From Hyphomicrobiales bacterium (GTDB taxonomy: Bacteria; Pseudomonadota; Alphaproteobacteria; Rhizobiales; Xanthobacteraceae), in NCBI GenBank assembly GCA_017305555.1, contig JAFKKM010000021.1, forward strand, positions 1-64,000: a stretch of DNA of 64,000 nt. The letters are read 5' to 3'. The notes under the pieces are model-generated. The model saw only the letters and a list, made by a program, of their open reading frames with translations. It did no database searches and was not told where the DNA came from. The translations under genes were made by a program, and so were the position numbers. Positions 1-8,303 of this stretch are shown one piece after another (within the stretch, counting starts at the first letter, position 1; each line of letters begins with the position of its first letter).

Positions 1-17
1 ATCCCGTAAAGACGTGG

Positions 18-40
18 ATGCCCGGGACGAGCCCGGGCAT
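18..40. repeat. Short palindrome, intergenic repeat remnant
   Basis: Two perfect 9-bp arms (18-26 and 32-40, ATGCCCGGG / CCCGGGCAT) flank a 5-bp loop. The flanks GTGG and GACGG match the style of short palindromic intergenic repeats of Bradyrhizobium-like genomes, and a related hairpin lies at 18525-18555. It is downstream of the sensor kinase gene on the minus strand. No gene is visible in 1-167. Confidence 0.5.
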
Positions 41-73
41 GACGGCGGATAGCGTAACCAACACCAGTTCTTT

Positions 74-158
74 CGTCATTGCGAGGAGCGTTAGCGACGA
101 AGCAATCCAGTTCTTGCTTCGTCGCTTCCTGGATTGCTTCGCTTCGCTCGCAATGACG
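74..158. repeat. Dispersed ~80-bp palindromic repeat, copy 1
   Basis: The element starts CGTCATTGCGAGGAGCG and ends CGCTCGCAATGACG. Its outer arms are inverted, and inner arms AAGCAATCCAG / CTGGATTGCTT surround a variable centre. Four further copies occur in this window (5289, 6988, 12758, 35021). It sits immediately 3' of the sensor kinase gene, so it could act as a transcript end or mRNA-stability element (inference). Confidence 0.75.
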
Positions 159-167
159 GCAATGGTC

Positions 168-1556
168 CTACACCGGAATCCGCACGGTGGCGCGGAGGCC
201 GCCCATCGGGCTGTCGCCGAGGGTGACGTCGCCGCCATGCGAGCGTGCGATGTCGCGGGTGATGGCGAGGCCGAGGCCGCTGCCGCCCTGATCCTGATTG
301 CGGGCATCGTCGAGCCGCAGGAACGGCTTGAATACTTCCTCCCGCATGTTCTGCGGAATGCCGGGGCCATCGTCATCTACGGTAATCGTGAGCCAGCGAT
401 GGTCGCGATGGCCCGAAATCGCAATCGCCTTCGCATAGCGCGACGCGTTGGACACGAGATTGCCGAGGCAGCGCTTGAACGCGGCCTGCTTCACCGTCAC
501 CACCGGCAATCCTTGGAACGCCACCGTCGCGGCGTGGCCGTTGCGCTCAGCATCGCCACGCAATTCCTCCAAGGTCGCGGAAATGTCGGTGGGCTGCGCC
601 CGCTCGTCGCCGTCGCCGCGTGCAAAGGCGAGATAGGCTTCCAGCATCCCTGACATCTCGTCGACGTCCTTGCGCATTCCCTCCAACTCGGGATTGTCGC
701 CGATCAATTCGAGTTCGAGCTTGAAGCGCGTCAGGATGGTGCGCAGGTCGTGGCTGACGCCGGCCAGCATCGCGGTGCGCTGCTCCATCGCGCGCTCGAT
801 GCGGGTTTTCATTTCGATGAAGGCGTGCGCCGCGCGCCGCACCTCGAGCGCGCCGCGCGGGCGGAAATTCGGCGCTTCGCGGCCCTTGCCGAAACTCTCG
901 GCGGCATCCGCCAGCCGCACAATGGGCCTGATCTGATTCCGTAAAAACAGTACGGCGACGATCAACAACACTGACGAGGTGCTGAACATCCAGAGGAAGA
1001 AAATTTCAGAGTTCGACGCGTAGGCGGCGCTGCGTTGCGCGAACACCCGCATCACCGAGTCGTCGAGCTGGATACGGATTTCCACGAGCGAGGAGCGCCC
1101 GACGGTGTCGATCCAGAACGGCCGCGAAATCTGCCGCCCGATCTGCGCCGACAGCGATTGATCGAGCAACGAGAAGAACGGCTTCGGCCCCGGCTGCGGC
1201 ATGTCGCCGGGCGGCAGGAAATCGACAACAAGCCCGAGCCGCTGCTGCGCGACTCGCCGCAGCAACGTGTGATCGTTGTCTTGCGGATAGCCCTTGTAGA
1301 TATCGATCAGCGCGGCGATGTCCTGCACCACGGTGGCCGACAGCCGCCGCGTTACCGTGTTCCAGTGCCGCTCCATGAACACAAAGGCGACCACCGATTG
1401 CAGCACCACCATCGGCACGATCATGATCAAGAGCGCGCGGGCATAAAGGCCCTTCGGCATCCAGCCCTTGAACGAGTTGCCGAGCCGAGCATTAAACGTA
1501 GAGATGCGCTGCGCGGCGCTGCGGATCAGCGTCAGGCCGGCATCGAGCGTGCTCAT
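168..1556 (-). CDS. EnvZ-like sensor histidine kinase
   Basis: Inner-membrane sensor kinase of 462 residues, expected to phosphorylate the OmpR-type regulator encoded just upstream. Transmembrane segments are near residues 40-61 and 185-206, enclosing a periplasmic sensor domain of about 120 residues. A HAMP linker follows, then the H-box SHDLRT with phospho-accepting His269, the N-box NLVSNASRYA, and the ATP-lid motifs DDDGPGIP and GSGLGL. The ATG at 1556 is chosen over an upstream TTG at 1577. It is the last gene of a marR-ompR-envZ operon, 24 bp after the regulator gene. The signal sensed cannot be read from the sequence. Confidence 0.9.
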   Translation of the reverse strand: MSTLDAGLTLIRSAAQRISTFNARLGNSFKGWMPKGLYARALLIMIVPMVVLQSVVAFVFMERHWNTVTRRLSATVVQDIAALIDIYKGYPQDNDHTLLRRVAQQRLGLVVDFLPPGDMPQPGPKPFFSLLDQSLSAQIGRQISRPFWIDTVGRSSLVEIRIQLDDSVMRVFAQRSAAYASNSEIFFLWMFSTSSVLLIVAVLFLRNQIRPIVRLADAAESFGKGREAPNFRPRGALEVRRAAHAFIEMKTRIERAMEQRTAMLAGVSHDLRTILTRFKLELELIGDNPELEGMRKDVDEMSGMLEAYLAFARGDGDERAQPTDISATLEELRGDAERNGHAATVAFQGLPVVTVKQAAFKRCLGNLVSNASRYAKAIAISGHRDHRWLTITVDDDGPGIPQNMREEVFKPFLRLDDARNQDQGGSGLGLAITRDIARSHGGDVTLGDSPMGGLRATVRIPV

Positions 1557-1580
1557 CGGGCAAAACTCATCAGGCAAGAC

Positions 1581-2306
1581 TCACGGCGAAGCGACCAGAC
1601 GATAGCCAACGCCGCGTACCGCTTGCAGGAACAACGGATTGGCCGGGTCGCGCTCGATCTTGCGCCGCAGCCGGTTGATCTGCACATCGACCGCGCGTTC
1701 GTTGACAGTACCGCCCGGCCCGGTGAGATCGCTGCGCGCCACCGTTTCGCCCGGGATCGCGGCGAGGATGCGCAGCATTTCGCGCTCGCGGTCGGTCAGG
1801 TGGACGACAGTCTCGCCTTCGCGCAGTTCGCCGCGGTCGAGATAATAGACAAACGGGCCGAACCGCACCGATTCCACTTTCGCCACCGGCGCGGGCGTGG
1901 CGCGCTTGAGGATGTTGCCGATCCGCAGCAGTAGTTCGCGCGGCTCGAAAGGCTTCGCGACATAATCGTCGGCGCCGAGTTGCAAGCCTTCGATACGGCT
2001 CTCGGCCTCATGTCGCGCGGTCAGCATCACGATCGGAACGGTGGACGTGGTGCGGATAAAGCGCGCCAGTTCGAAACCGGTTTCGCCCGGCATCATCACG
2101 TCGAGGATCAACAGGTCGAAATGCAAGCCCTGCAATTTGGCGCGCGCGTCAGCAGCACTCATCGCCGTGGTGACGCGATAGCCTTCGCCGGCGAGAAAAC
2201 GCGACAGAAGATCACGAATACGGCGGTCGTCATCGACCAGCAGCAGATGCGGGGCATCGTCGGCGGGTTGGATCGGCGGTCGTGCCATAAGTGAAACCGT
2301 TGTCAT
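1581..2306 (-). CDS. OmpR-family response regulator
   Basis: Two-domain DNA-binding response regulator of 241 residues, the likely partner of the adjacent kinase. The receiver domain has the acidic cluster D25-D27, phospho-acceptor D69 (in LILDVMMPG), T96 and K118 (in AKPF). A C-terminal winged helix of the OmpR/PhoB type ends in INRLRRKIERD and VRGVGYRL. The first ~17 residues form a short extension. The ATG at 2306 overlaps the stop codon of the MarR gene by 4 bp (ATGA), which implies translational coupling and supports this start. Its targets are unknown. Confidence 0.92.
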   Translation of the reverse strand: MTTVSLMARPPIQPADDAPHLLLVDDDRRIRDLLSRFLAGEGYRVTTAMSAADARAKLQGLHFDLLILDVMMPGETGFELARFIRTTSTVPIVMLTARHEAESRIEGLQLGADDYVAKPFEPRELLLRIGNILKRATPAPVAKVESVRFGPFVYYLDRGELREGETVVHLTDREREMLRILAAIPGETVARSDLTGPGGTVNERAVDVQINRLRRKIERDPANPLFLQAVRGVGYRLVASP

Positions 2307-2866
2307 TGGTCCCGCGTCTCGGGACGATGGTGATCCAGCAGACTCTCAAGCACCTTGTCCGATTCCTCCCGGTCGATCATGCCGCGCAGGAACTGACTGA
2401 CGGCGGCCGCGTCCGACGCACTCAGGCCGCGCATCGCCCGCGTGATGCGGTCGGTCTGCAATCCCGCCAGCCTGGCGATCAGCGTCTCGCCCTTGGCGGT
2501 GGCAAACAACAGACGTTGCCGCCGATCCTGATCGCCGGCCCGCTGCACGATATACCCTTCCTCCAGCAATTGCTTGAGAACCCGGCCGAGCGACTGCTTG
2601 GTAATCCGAAGTACCCCGAGGAGATCGGCGACAGTGAGGCCGGGGTAGCGGTGCACGAAGTGCACGACGCGGTGATGGGCACGGCCGAAGCCGAACGCTT
2701 CCAACACATGATCAGCGTCGCCGACAAAATCGCGATAGGCGAAAAACAGCAACTCGATGATGTCCCAGCGCAGCGGTGGCCCTCCGCCCGCCGGCGCGGC
2801 ATCGTCGTCCGGCCGGGCATCCCCGGTCGCGGTCGCTTCGGCCTTCGCAAAATTTATGTCAGCCAT
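2303..2866 (-). CDS. MarR-family transcriptional regulator
   Basis: Winged-helix regulator of 187 residues. The central region (VADLLGVLRITKQSLGRVLKQLLEEGYIVQR) is a MarR helix-turn-helix and wing. About 35 residues at the N terminus, rich in Ala, Asp and Pro, precede it. Transcription begins in the 288-bp divergent gap with the aminotransferase gene, and the 3' end overlaps the response regulator gene by 4 bp. A MarR protein leading a two-component operon suggests that ligand sensing controls expression of the OmpR/EnvZ pair (inference). The ATG at 2866 is preferred to a TTG at 2887. Confidence 0.85.
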   Translation of the reverse strand: MADINFAKAEATATGDARPDDDAAPAGGGPPLRWDIIELLFFAYRDFVGDADHVLEAFGFGRAHHRVVHFVHRYPGLTVADLLGVLRITKQSLGRVLKQLLEEGYIVQRAGDQDRRQRLLFATAKGETLIARLAGLQTDRITRAMRGLSASDAAAVSQFLRGMIDREESDKVLESLLDHHRPETRDQ

Positions 2867-3154
2867 ATTGACGTATCTTGGTCTCAATGTTACAAAAAGG
2901 ACGATGGGGACGAAATATTAGATCGTTTTTACCCCATTCCTGGTTCTAAGTTTGCGCAGCCCTTGGTCGCGCCACGCTGACACCAGGCATACAATTTCTG
3001 TATCCACCGATTGTCGGCCGACGGCCCGGCAAACATACTGGAGTTCGCCCGTTCCGCAAAAGTTGAAAGCCGCTTGGCAGATGGAATGGGCATAAAGTTG
3101 ACGATAATCCGACCACGCGCCTTGGCGCACGTCGCTAGATCCGGGAGATGATCC

Positions 3155-4267
3155 ATGGGAGTTTCGTTCGATAAGGCCGATGGCTCGCTCTGGTTGAAGT
3201 TCGACGTTCAGCCGAAGGCCGATCTGACATCCGACGCGGACCGCACTGCCAAGCTCAAGGACCCGGGCTTCGGCCGGGTGTTCACCGATCACATGGCGAT
3301 CGTCCGCTACAGCGCGGACAAGGGCTGGCACAACGCGCGCGTCGAATCCCGCGCCAACTTCCCGCTCGATCCGGCGACCGCCGTTCTGCACTACGCGCAG
3401 GAAATCTTCGAAGGGCTGAAGGCCTACCGGCGCGACGACGGCGGCATCAACCTGTTCCGCCCCGATGCCAACGCCAAACGCTTCCGCAACTCGGCCGACC
3501 GCATGGCGATGGCGCCAGTGCCGGAGGCGGTGTTCATCGAGGCGGTCGAGCAGCTCGTCCACATCGACCACAAATGGATTCCCGGCGGCGAAGGCAGCCT
3601 CTACATCCGCCCCTTCATGATCGCCAACGAGATATTCCTCGGGGTCAAGCCGTCGGCAGAATACATCTTCGCGGTGATCGCCTCCCCGGTCGGCTCCTAT
3701 TTCAAGGGTGGCCCCGCGCCGGTCTCGATCTGGGTGTCAGAGAATTACACGCGCGCTGCTGTCGGCGGCACCGGCGCCGTCAAGTGCGGCGGCAACTACG
3801 CGGCATCCCTGCGCGCGCAGGCCGAAGCCATCGATCACGGCTGCGATCAGGTGGTGTTCCTTGATGCGGTCGAGCATCGTTACATCGAGGAACTCGGCGG
3901 CATGAACGTGTTCTTCGTGTTCGACGACGGCTCGCTGCTGACGCCGCCGCTCGGCACCATCCTGCCCGGCATCACCCGCGACTCGATCATCGCGCTGGCG
4001 AAGGAAGCCGGCACCACGGTGCGCGAGGAGGCCTATTCGATCGACCAGTGGCGCGCCGATGCCGCCAGCGGCAAGCTCAAGGAAGCCTTCGCCTGCGGCA
4101 CCGCGGCGGTGATCTCGCCGATTGGCAAGGTGTGCTCGGCGAAGGGCGACTTCACCATCAACGGTGGCGCCGCCGGCGAGGTAGCGATGGGGCTGCGCAA
4201 GAAGCTGGTCGACATCCAGTACGGCCGCGCCGCCGATACGCATAACTGGATCAAGAAGGTCCTGTAG
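3155..4267 (+). CDS. ilvE: Branched-chain amino acid aminotransferase, long (BCAT type II) form
   Basis: PLP-dependent transaminase of fold type IV, 370 residues, interconverting Leu/Ile/Val and their 2-oxo acids with 2-oxoglutarate/glutamate. Diagnostic segments are HYAQEIFEGLKAYR, LYIRPFMIANE, GTGAVKCGGNYAAS with the PLP lysine at K210, and ELGGMNVFFV. The length matches the mitochondrial-like BCAT group rather than the ~300-residue IlvE group. A GATCC GGGAGATG ribosome-binding region precedes the ATG. A second, shorter paralogue follows 135 bp downstream and shares the N-terminal MGVSFD. Confidence 0.93.
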   Translation: MGVSFDKADGSLWLKFDVQPKADLTSDADRTAKLKDPGFGRVFTDHMAIVRYSADKGWHNARVESRANFPLDPATAVLHYAQEIFEGLKAYRRDDGGINLFRPDANAKRFRNSADRMAMAPVPEAVFIEAVEQLVHIDHKWIPGGEGSLYIRPFMIANEIFLGVKPSAEYIFAVIASPVGSYFKGGPAPVSIWVSENYTRAAVGGTGAVKCGGNYAASLRAQAEAIDHGCDQVVFLDAVEHRYIEELGGMNVFFVFDDGSLLTPPLGTILPGITRDSIIALAKEAGTTVREEAYSIDQWRADAASGKLKEAFACGTAAVISPIGKVCSAKGDFTINGGAAGEVAMGLRKKLVDIQYGRAADTHNWIKKVL

Positions 4268-4269
4268 CT

Positions 4270-4292
4270 GGCGGCGGAGCTATTCCGCCGCC
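4270..4292 (+). terminator. Hairpin after the first aminotransferase gene
   Basis: A perfect 9-bp stem (GGCGGCGGA / TCCGCCGCC) with a 5-nt loop starts 2 bp after the stop codon at 4267. It is followed by only a short TT-rich stretch, so it is a weak intrinsic terminator or an mRNA 3'-end hairpin. Confidence 0.5.
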
Positions 4293-4402
4293 TTCATAAC
4301 CAACATTCGCATCGCTTCATTCAGCGCGAGACCACCGGTCCCGCGAACGGATCGGTGCGCGCCATGCGAAGCATTCTCGTCAACACGAACCGGAGACATC
4401 AC

Positions 4403-5287
4403 ATGGGCGTTTCGTTCGACAACATCGACGGCGTGATCTGGTACGACGGCAAACTGGTGCCGTGGCGTGATGCGAACGTCCACATCCTTACCCACGGGCT
4501 GCACTACGCAAGTTGCGTGTTCGAAGGCGAGCGCGCCTATGGCGGCGAAGTGTTCCGCAGCACCGCGCACTCCGAGCGGCTGAAAAACTCCGCGCGCATT
4601 CTCGATTTCGAGATTCCGTATTCGGTGGCCGAGATCGATGCCGCCAAGAAGCTCGTGCTCGACAGCAACAAGCTGACCGACGCTTACTTTCGCCCGATCG
4701 CCTGGCGCGGCTCGGAGATGATGGGCGTGTCGGCGCCGTCCAACACCATCCACCTCGCCATCGCGTGCTGGGCCTGGCCGAGCTACTTCGATCCGGCCGA
4801 GCGACTGAAAGGCATCCGCGTCGCGCTTGCCGAATATCGCCGGCCCGATCCGCGTACCATTCCGGCGCTGGCGAAAGCGTCGGGGCTCTACATGATCTGC
4901 ACCATCTCCAAGCACAAGGCGGAACGCGCTGGCTATGCCGACGCGATGATGCTGGATTGGGAAGGCCGCGTCGCCGAATGCACCGGGGCGAATATCTTCT
5001 TCGTCAAGGACGGCCAGTTACACACGCCGATCGCGGATTGCTTCCTCGCCGGCATCACGCGCGCCACCGTGATCGATCTCGCCAAGCGGCGCGGCATCGA
5101 CGTGATCGAGCGCCGCATCATGCCGGAGGAGTTGGCGAACTTCAGCGAATGTTTCCTCACCGGCTCGGCCGCCGAGGTGACGCCGGTGGCTGAAATCGCG
5201 CACTGGCGATTCACGCCCGGCGCCCTCACCGCGCAACTGATGCAGGACTACGCCGCCGAGGTGCAGCCGAAGCAGGCAGCGGCGTAA
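4403..5287 (+). CDS. ilvE: Branched-chain amino acid aminotransferase, short (IlvE type I) form
   Basis: Fold type IV aminotransferase of 294 residues. It carries THGLHYASCVFEGERAY, the PLP lysine K158 in ALAKASGLYM, and AECTGANIFFVKDG near the C-terminal half, all as in proteobacterial IlvE. The ATG at 4403 (CGGAGACATCAC before it) is chosen because the protein then begins MGVSFDNIDG, the family's usual N terminus; upstream in-frame codons look non-coding. Its position behind the long BCAT gene suggests two enzymes with partly different substrate ranges or directions of flux (inference). Confidence 0.92.
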   Translation: MGVSFDNIDGVIWYDGKLVPWRDANVHILTHGLHYASCVFEGERAYGGEVFRSTAHSERLKNSARILDFEIPYSVAEIDAAKKLVLDSNKLTDAYFRPIAWRGSEMMGVSAPSNTIHLAIACWAWPSYFDPAERLKGIRVALAEYRRPDPRTIPALAKASGLYMICTISKHKAERAGYADAMMLDWEGRVAECTGANIFFVKDGQLHTPIADCFLAGITRATVIDLAKRRGIDVIERRIMPEELANFSECFLTGSAAEVTPVAEIAHWRFTPGALTAQLMQDYAAEVQPKQAAA

Positions 5288-5288
5288 C

Positions 5289-5373
5289 CGTCATTGCGAG
5301 CGCAGTGAAGCAATCCAGAAAGCCACAAAGCAAGAACTGGATTGCTTCGTCGCTATCGCTCCTCGCAATGACG
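5289..5373. repeat. Dispersed ~80-bp palindromic repeat, copy 2
   Basis: Same family as the copy at 74-158: it begins CGTCATTGCGAG, contains AAGCAATCCAG and CTGGATTGCTTCG, and ends CTCGCAATGACG. It fills the gap between two convergent gene ends (ilvE and the MATE gene), a position consistent with bidirectional transcript termination. Confidence 0.75.
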
Positions 5374-5379
5374 ATCCGG

Positions 5380-6777
5380 CTAGGAAGTTGGCACCAGCCC
5401 CAACCGGTCGCGCCGTATCCATCGCCGAATCATCAGGACGGCAACGACAGCGAGCCCTGACGCCAGGCCGACCCAGATGCCGACGCCGCCGTAGCCGAAC
5501 TTGAACGCGAACAGCAGGCTCAGCGGCATACCGCAGCCCCAATAGCCGAACGCGGCGTAGAGCATCGGCACGCGGGTATCCTGCAAGCCGCGCAACATGC
5601 CGGCGCCGACCACCTGGGCGCCGTCGGCGAGCTGGAAGATCGCCGCCCACAGCAGGAACAGCGCCGCCATTTCGGCGACCGGTGCGTTGGCCGGATCGGT
5701 GACATCGATAAACGCGCCGATCAGCACCTTTGGAAACGCCATCAGCACAACGCTCATCGTCGCCATGAACACCATCGCCATCGCAAACGCGGTCCAGCCG
5801 GCGCGGGTGATGTCATCGCGAAGGCCGGCGCCATGCGCCAGTCCGACGCGTACCGTCGCTGCCTGTCCCAACCCCAGTGGCACCATGAAGGATGCCGCCG
5901 CGATCTGAATCGCGATGGAGTGCGCGGCAATCGCCGCCGTGCCGAACTGCCCCATGACGAACACCGCCGCGTTGAACAGCGTGATTTCGAGCGCCATGGT
6001 CGCGCCGATCGGCAAGCCGAGCCGCCATAGCATGACGAAGCGCGGCCAATCCGGCCGCCACCAGCGTCCGAACAGATGGAAGCGCCGGAACTGGCGATCC
6101 GCCAGCACCACGACGACGAGGCCGACGAACATAAAGGTGTTCGACAGCATGGTCGCGAGCCCGGAGCCGCGCAGCCCCAGGGCCGGCAGGCCGAGATGCC
6201 CGAATACCAGCGCCCAGTTGGCGACGATGTTGAACAGGATCGCCGCCACCGTCACCACCATCGCCCAGATCGGCCGCTCCAGCGCGGTGACGAACGAGCG
6301 CAAGATGATGAAGCCGAGCGCCGGCAGAAAGCCCCATTGCAGTTCGTGCATGAAGAGATGCGCATCCGCGGCGAGTTGCGGTTCCTGCCCGAGCGCCAGC
6401 AATACTTTGTCGGGGTGCCACAGCAGAGCCCACGCCGGAATCGCAACGATGACGGCGGACCACATCCCCTGGCGGAAAGTGCGCCGCACGTCGCGCACGA
6501 CGCGATGCCCGCGGCCGATCGCTTCCGCCATCATTGGCGAGGTCGCGGTGACGAGGCCGATGGCAAAGATCAGAAGGCCGAAATACAGATTGACGCCGAG
6601 CGTCGCGGCGGCGAGCGACGACGGGCCGATACGGCCGACGACGATCACGTCGGTCGTGGTCAGCGCAATCTGCGCGAGATTGGTGAGCACCATCGGCCAG
6701 CCAAGCGCCAGGGTCGCCCGGAATTCTCCGAGCCAGGCGTCGCGCGTGAACGCGTTCTGGCGGGCAACGAAAAGCAT
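5380..6777 (-). CDS. MATE-family multidrug / cation exporter
   Basis: Polytopic inner-membrane exporter of 465 residues with about 12 hydrophobic segments in two MatE halves, expected to expel drugs or metabolites in exchange for Na+ or H+. Typical segments are GWPMVLTNLAQIALTTTDVIVVGRIGPSSLAAATLG at the N terminus and the second-half equivalent LGLPIGATMALEITLFNAAVFVMGQFG. The ATG at 6777 gives the standard MATE N terminus; the longer upstream reading is Arg/Cys-rich and unlikely. A perfect hairpin lies in the leader at 6848-6873. Substrate unknown. Confidence 0.9.
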   Translation of the reverse strand: MLFVARQNAFTRDAWLGEFRATLALGWPMVLTNLAQIALTTTDVIVVGRIGPSSLAAATLGVNLYFGLLIFAIGLVTATSPMMAEAIGRGHRVVRDVRRTFRQGMWSAVIVAIPAWALLWHPDKVLLALGQEPQLAADAHLFMHELQWGFLPALGFIILRSFVTALERPIWAMVVTVAAILFNIVANWALVFGHLGLPALGLRGSGLATMLSNTFMFVGLVVVVLADRQFRRFHLFGRWWRPDWPRFVMLWRLGLPIGATMALEITLFNAAVFVMGQFGTAAIAAHSIAIQIAAASFMVPLGLGQAATVRVGLAHGAGLRDDITRAGWTAFAMAMVFMATMSVVLMAFPKVLIGAFIDVTDPANAPVAEMAALFLLWAAIFQLADGAQVVGAGMLRGLQDTRVPMLYAAFGYWGCGMPLSLLFAFKFGYGGVGIWVGLASGLAVVAVLMIRRWIRRDRLGLVPTS

Positions 6778-6847
6778 GGCGATACGATCATCAAGGCGGC
6801 AGCGTGGTTGATATGACAGTGCGAAGACAAAGCACGAAAGACAACGA

Positions 6848-6873
6848 AACCTCCGGCGGCATCGCCGGAGGTT
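6848..6873 (-). promoter_or_regulatory. Perfect hairpin in the leader of the MATE gene
   Basis: Arms AACCTCCGGCG and CGCCGGAGGTT (11 bp, perfect) enclose a 4-nt loop. Read on the minus strand it is followed by TTTCGTTGTCTTTCG, moderately U-rich, and lies 70 nt upstream of the MATE ATG. It may terminate readthrough from prmB or act as an attenuator for the exporter (inference). Confidence 0.5.
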
Positions 6874-6987
6874 CACATCTGTCGTTCGCTGGATGGGCTT
6901 TATTTAGGCGAGCTGCGGCGATTTGGCCAGAGCCCGCCACGCAGGCCCGCCATGCCTGCGGCAAAGCGAGGTCGGATGACCCGCCTC

Positions 6988-7068
6988 CGCCATTACGACC
7001 GAAGCGAAGCAATCCAGTCTTCTTCAAGAGTCTGGATTGCTTCGTCGCTCACGCTCCTCGCAGTGACG
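6988..7068. repeat. Dispersed ~80-bp palindromic repeat, copy 3 (degenerate)
   Basis: Core AAGCAATCCAG ... CTGGATTGCTTCGTCGC is intact and the right end reads CTCCTCGCAGTGACG. The left end (CGCCATTACGACC) has diverged from the CGTCATTGCGAG of the other copies. It lies downstream of the minus-strand prmB gene. Confidence 0.65.
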
Positions 7069-7100
7069 AAGGGTGGCTCATAGAATCAAACAACCTCGGC

Positions 7101-7231
7101 GTCGTCCCCGCGCAGGCGGGGATCCATACGCCGTGTCGCTCATGGTGCTGGTAGTGTTCGCGATCTTTGGCGAACGCTCCCGCCAACCGCACCCGCCAGG
7201 GGTTATGGGTCCCCGCCTGCGCGGGGACGAC
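7101..7231. repeat. 131-bp intergenic element with 22-bp perfect inverted ends
   Basis: Positions 7101-7122 and 7210-7231 are exact reverse complements (left end GTCGTCCCCGCGCAGGCGGG). The inner edges GATCCATACGCC and GGTTATGGGTC extend the symmetry imperfectly. The interior has no plausible gene. Size and structure resemble a small non-autonomous palindromic repeat of the type scattered through Bradyrhizobium-like genomes. Confidence 0.65.
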
Positions 7232-7280
7232 GATCAACGTGTTGCTAGCTCGTCCAAAAAAGCGATGTCTGGTCAAACCT

Positions 7281-8303
7281 TCACGCAAGCGTCGCAAGTG
7301 TGGCGGCGTCGATCCAGAACACTTCGCCTTCAGAATCCTCAGTGTCGAGCCAGAGCATCGGCAGTTCGGGATAGGCCGCTTCCAGTGCCTCGCGACAGCG
7401 GCCGATCTCGCACAGAAGGCCGCCATGCGGCGTCAGATGCCACGCGGCTTCGCGCAAAATGCGATGCACGACGTCAAGCCCGTCATCACCGCCGTCGAAC
7501 GCCATCTTCGGCTCAAAGCGGCATTCGCACGGCAGATCCGCCATGCCCTGCGCGTCGACATAGGGTGGGTTGCTGATGATGAGATCGTAGCGCGCATCAC
7601 CGAGCGGCGCGAACAGGTCGCCGTTGTGGAGCGCGATGCGATCCTCAAGCCCGTAGTCGGCGACGTTCTTCGCCGCCACTTTCAGCGCGTCCTTCGACAG
7701 GTCGACGGCATCGATCCGCGCATTGGGGAAATGCCGGCTCGCCAGAATCGCGAGGCAGCCCGAGCCGGTGCAGAGGTCGAGCACGCTTTCCACCGCGCCG
7801 AGATCGTCGATCAACGCGCCGCCGTCCATCTCGTCCGATCCGGAGAAATGCGAGTCGAGCAATTCGCCGATGAACGAGCGCGGCACGATGACGCGCTCGT
7901 CGACATAGAACGGCAGGCCGCGCATGTAGATCTTGTTGACGAGATAGGCGGTCGGCTTGCGGGTCGTGACTCGCGCCTCGATCAGGTCGAGCAGCTTCGC
8001 ACTCTCGGCGGCCGTAACGCGCGCGGACGCAAACACCTCAAGCTGATCGGGATGCAGATGCAGCGTCTCGCAAACGAGAAACGCCGCATCCGCCACCGGA
8101 TCGGTGGTGCCATGCGCGAACGCGACATCAGCCGCAATGAAGCGGCTCACCGTATAGCGAACGAAGTCGAGCAGCGTCAGCAACTCACCGCGCGCGGGCC
8201 GGACGATCTTCGCGGCCCTCGCGGCACCAACCGGCGCAGCTTTCTTTGCCGCAGCACCGGTTTCTTTGGCGCGTGCTTGTTTGGAAAGTGTCTTTTTCGC
8301 CAT
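7281..8303 (-). CDS. prmB: Ribosomal protein L3 glutamine N5-methyltransferase
   Basis: S-adenosylmethionine-dependent methyltransferase of 340 residues that modifies a glutamine of 50S protein L3. After a basic, Ala/Lys-rich N-terminal extension of about 40 residues comes the PrmB/PrmC helical domain, the SAM-binding segment VLDLCTGSGCLAILAS and the catalytic NPPYVD (residues 245-250), followed by GLDVVHRIL. Substitution of the RxPT-type region and the segment VPRSFIGELLD favour PrmB over PrmC. Its ATG shares one base with the moaE stop (TGATG), so it is probably the distal gene of the uvrC-pgsA-moaD-moaE-prmB run. Confidence 0.88.
   Translation of the reverse strand: MAKKTLSKQARAKETGAAAKKAAPVGAARAAKIVRPARGELLTLLDFVRYTVSRFIAADVAFAHGTTDPVADAAFLVCETLHLHPDQLEVFASARVTAAESAKLLDLIEARVTTRKPTAYLVNKIYMRGLPFYVDERVIVPRSFIGELLDSHFSGSDEMDGGALIDDLGAVESVLDLCTGSGCLAILASRHFPNARIDAVDLSKDALKVAAKNVADYGLEDRIALHNGDLFAPLGDARYDLIISNPPYVDAQGMADLPCECRFEPKMAFDGGDDGLDVVHRILREAAWHLTPHGGLLCEIGRCREALEAAYPELPMLWLDTEDSEGEVFWIDAATLATLA

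Larger units (their letters stand above)
6778..7280. other. 503-bp gene-poor region between MATE and prmB genes
   Basis: No convincing protein gene. From left to right it holds the MATE leader with a perfect 11-bp hairpin (6848-6873), a possible 17-codon leader ORF on the minus strand (6900-6953), copy 3 of the ~80-bp palindromic repeat (6988-7068), and a 131-bp element bounded by a perfect 22-bp inverted repeat (7101-7231). It also contains the 3' end region of the minus-strand prmB transcript. Confidence 0.7.

Noticed and set aside
74-158. Repeat copies considered as a CRISPR array
   Set aside because: The copies are single, palindromic, scattered over 35 kb and not spaced by short unique spacers; no cas genes are present.
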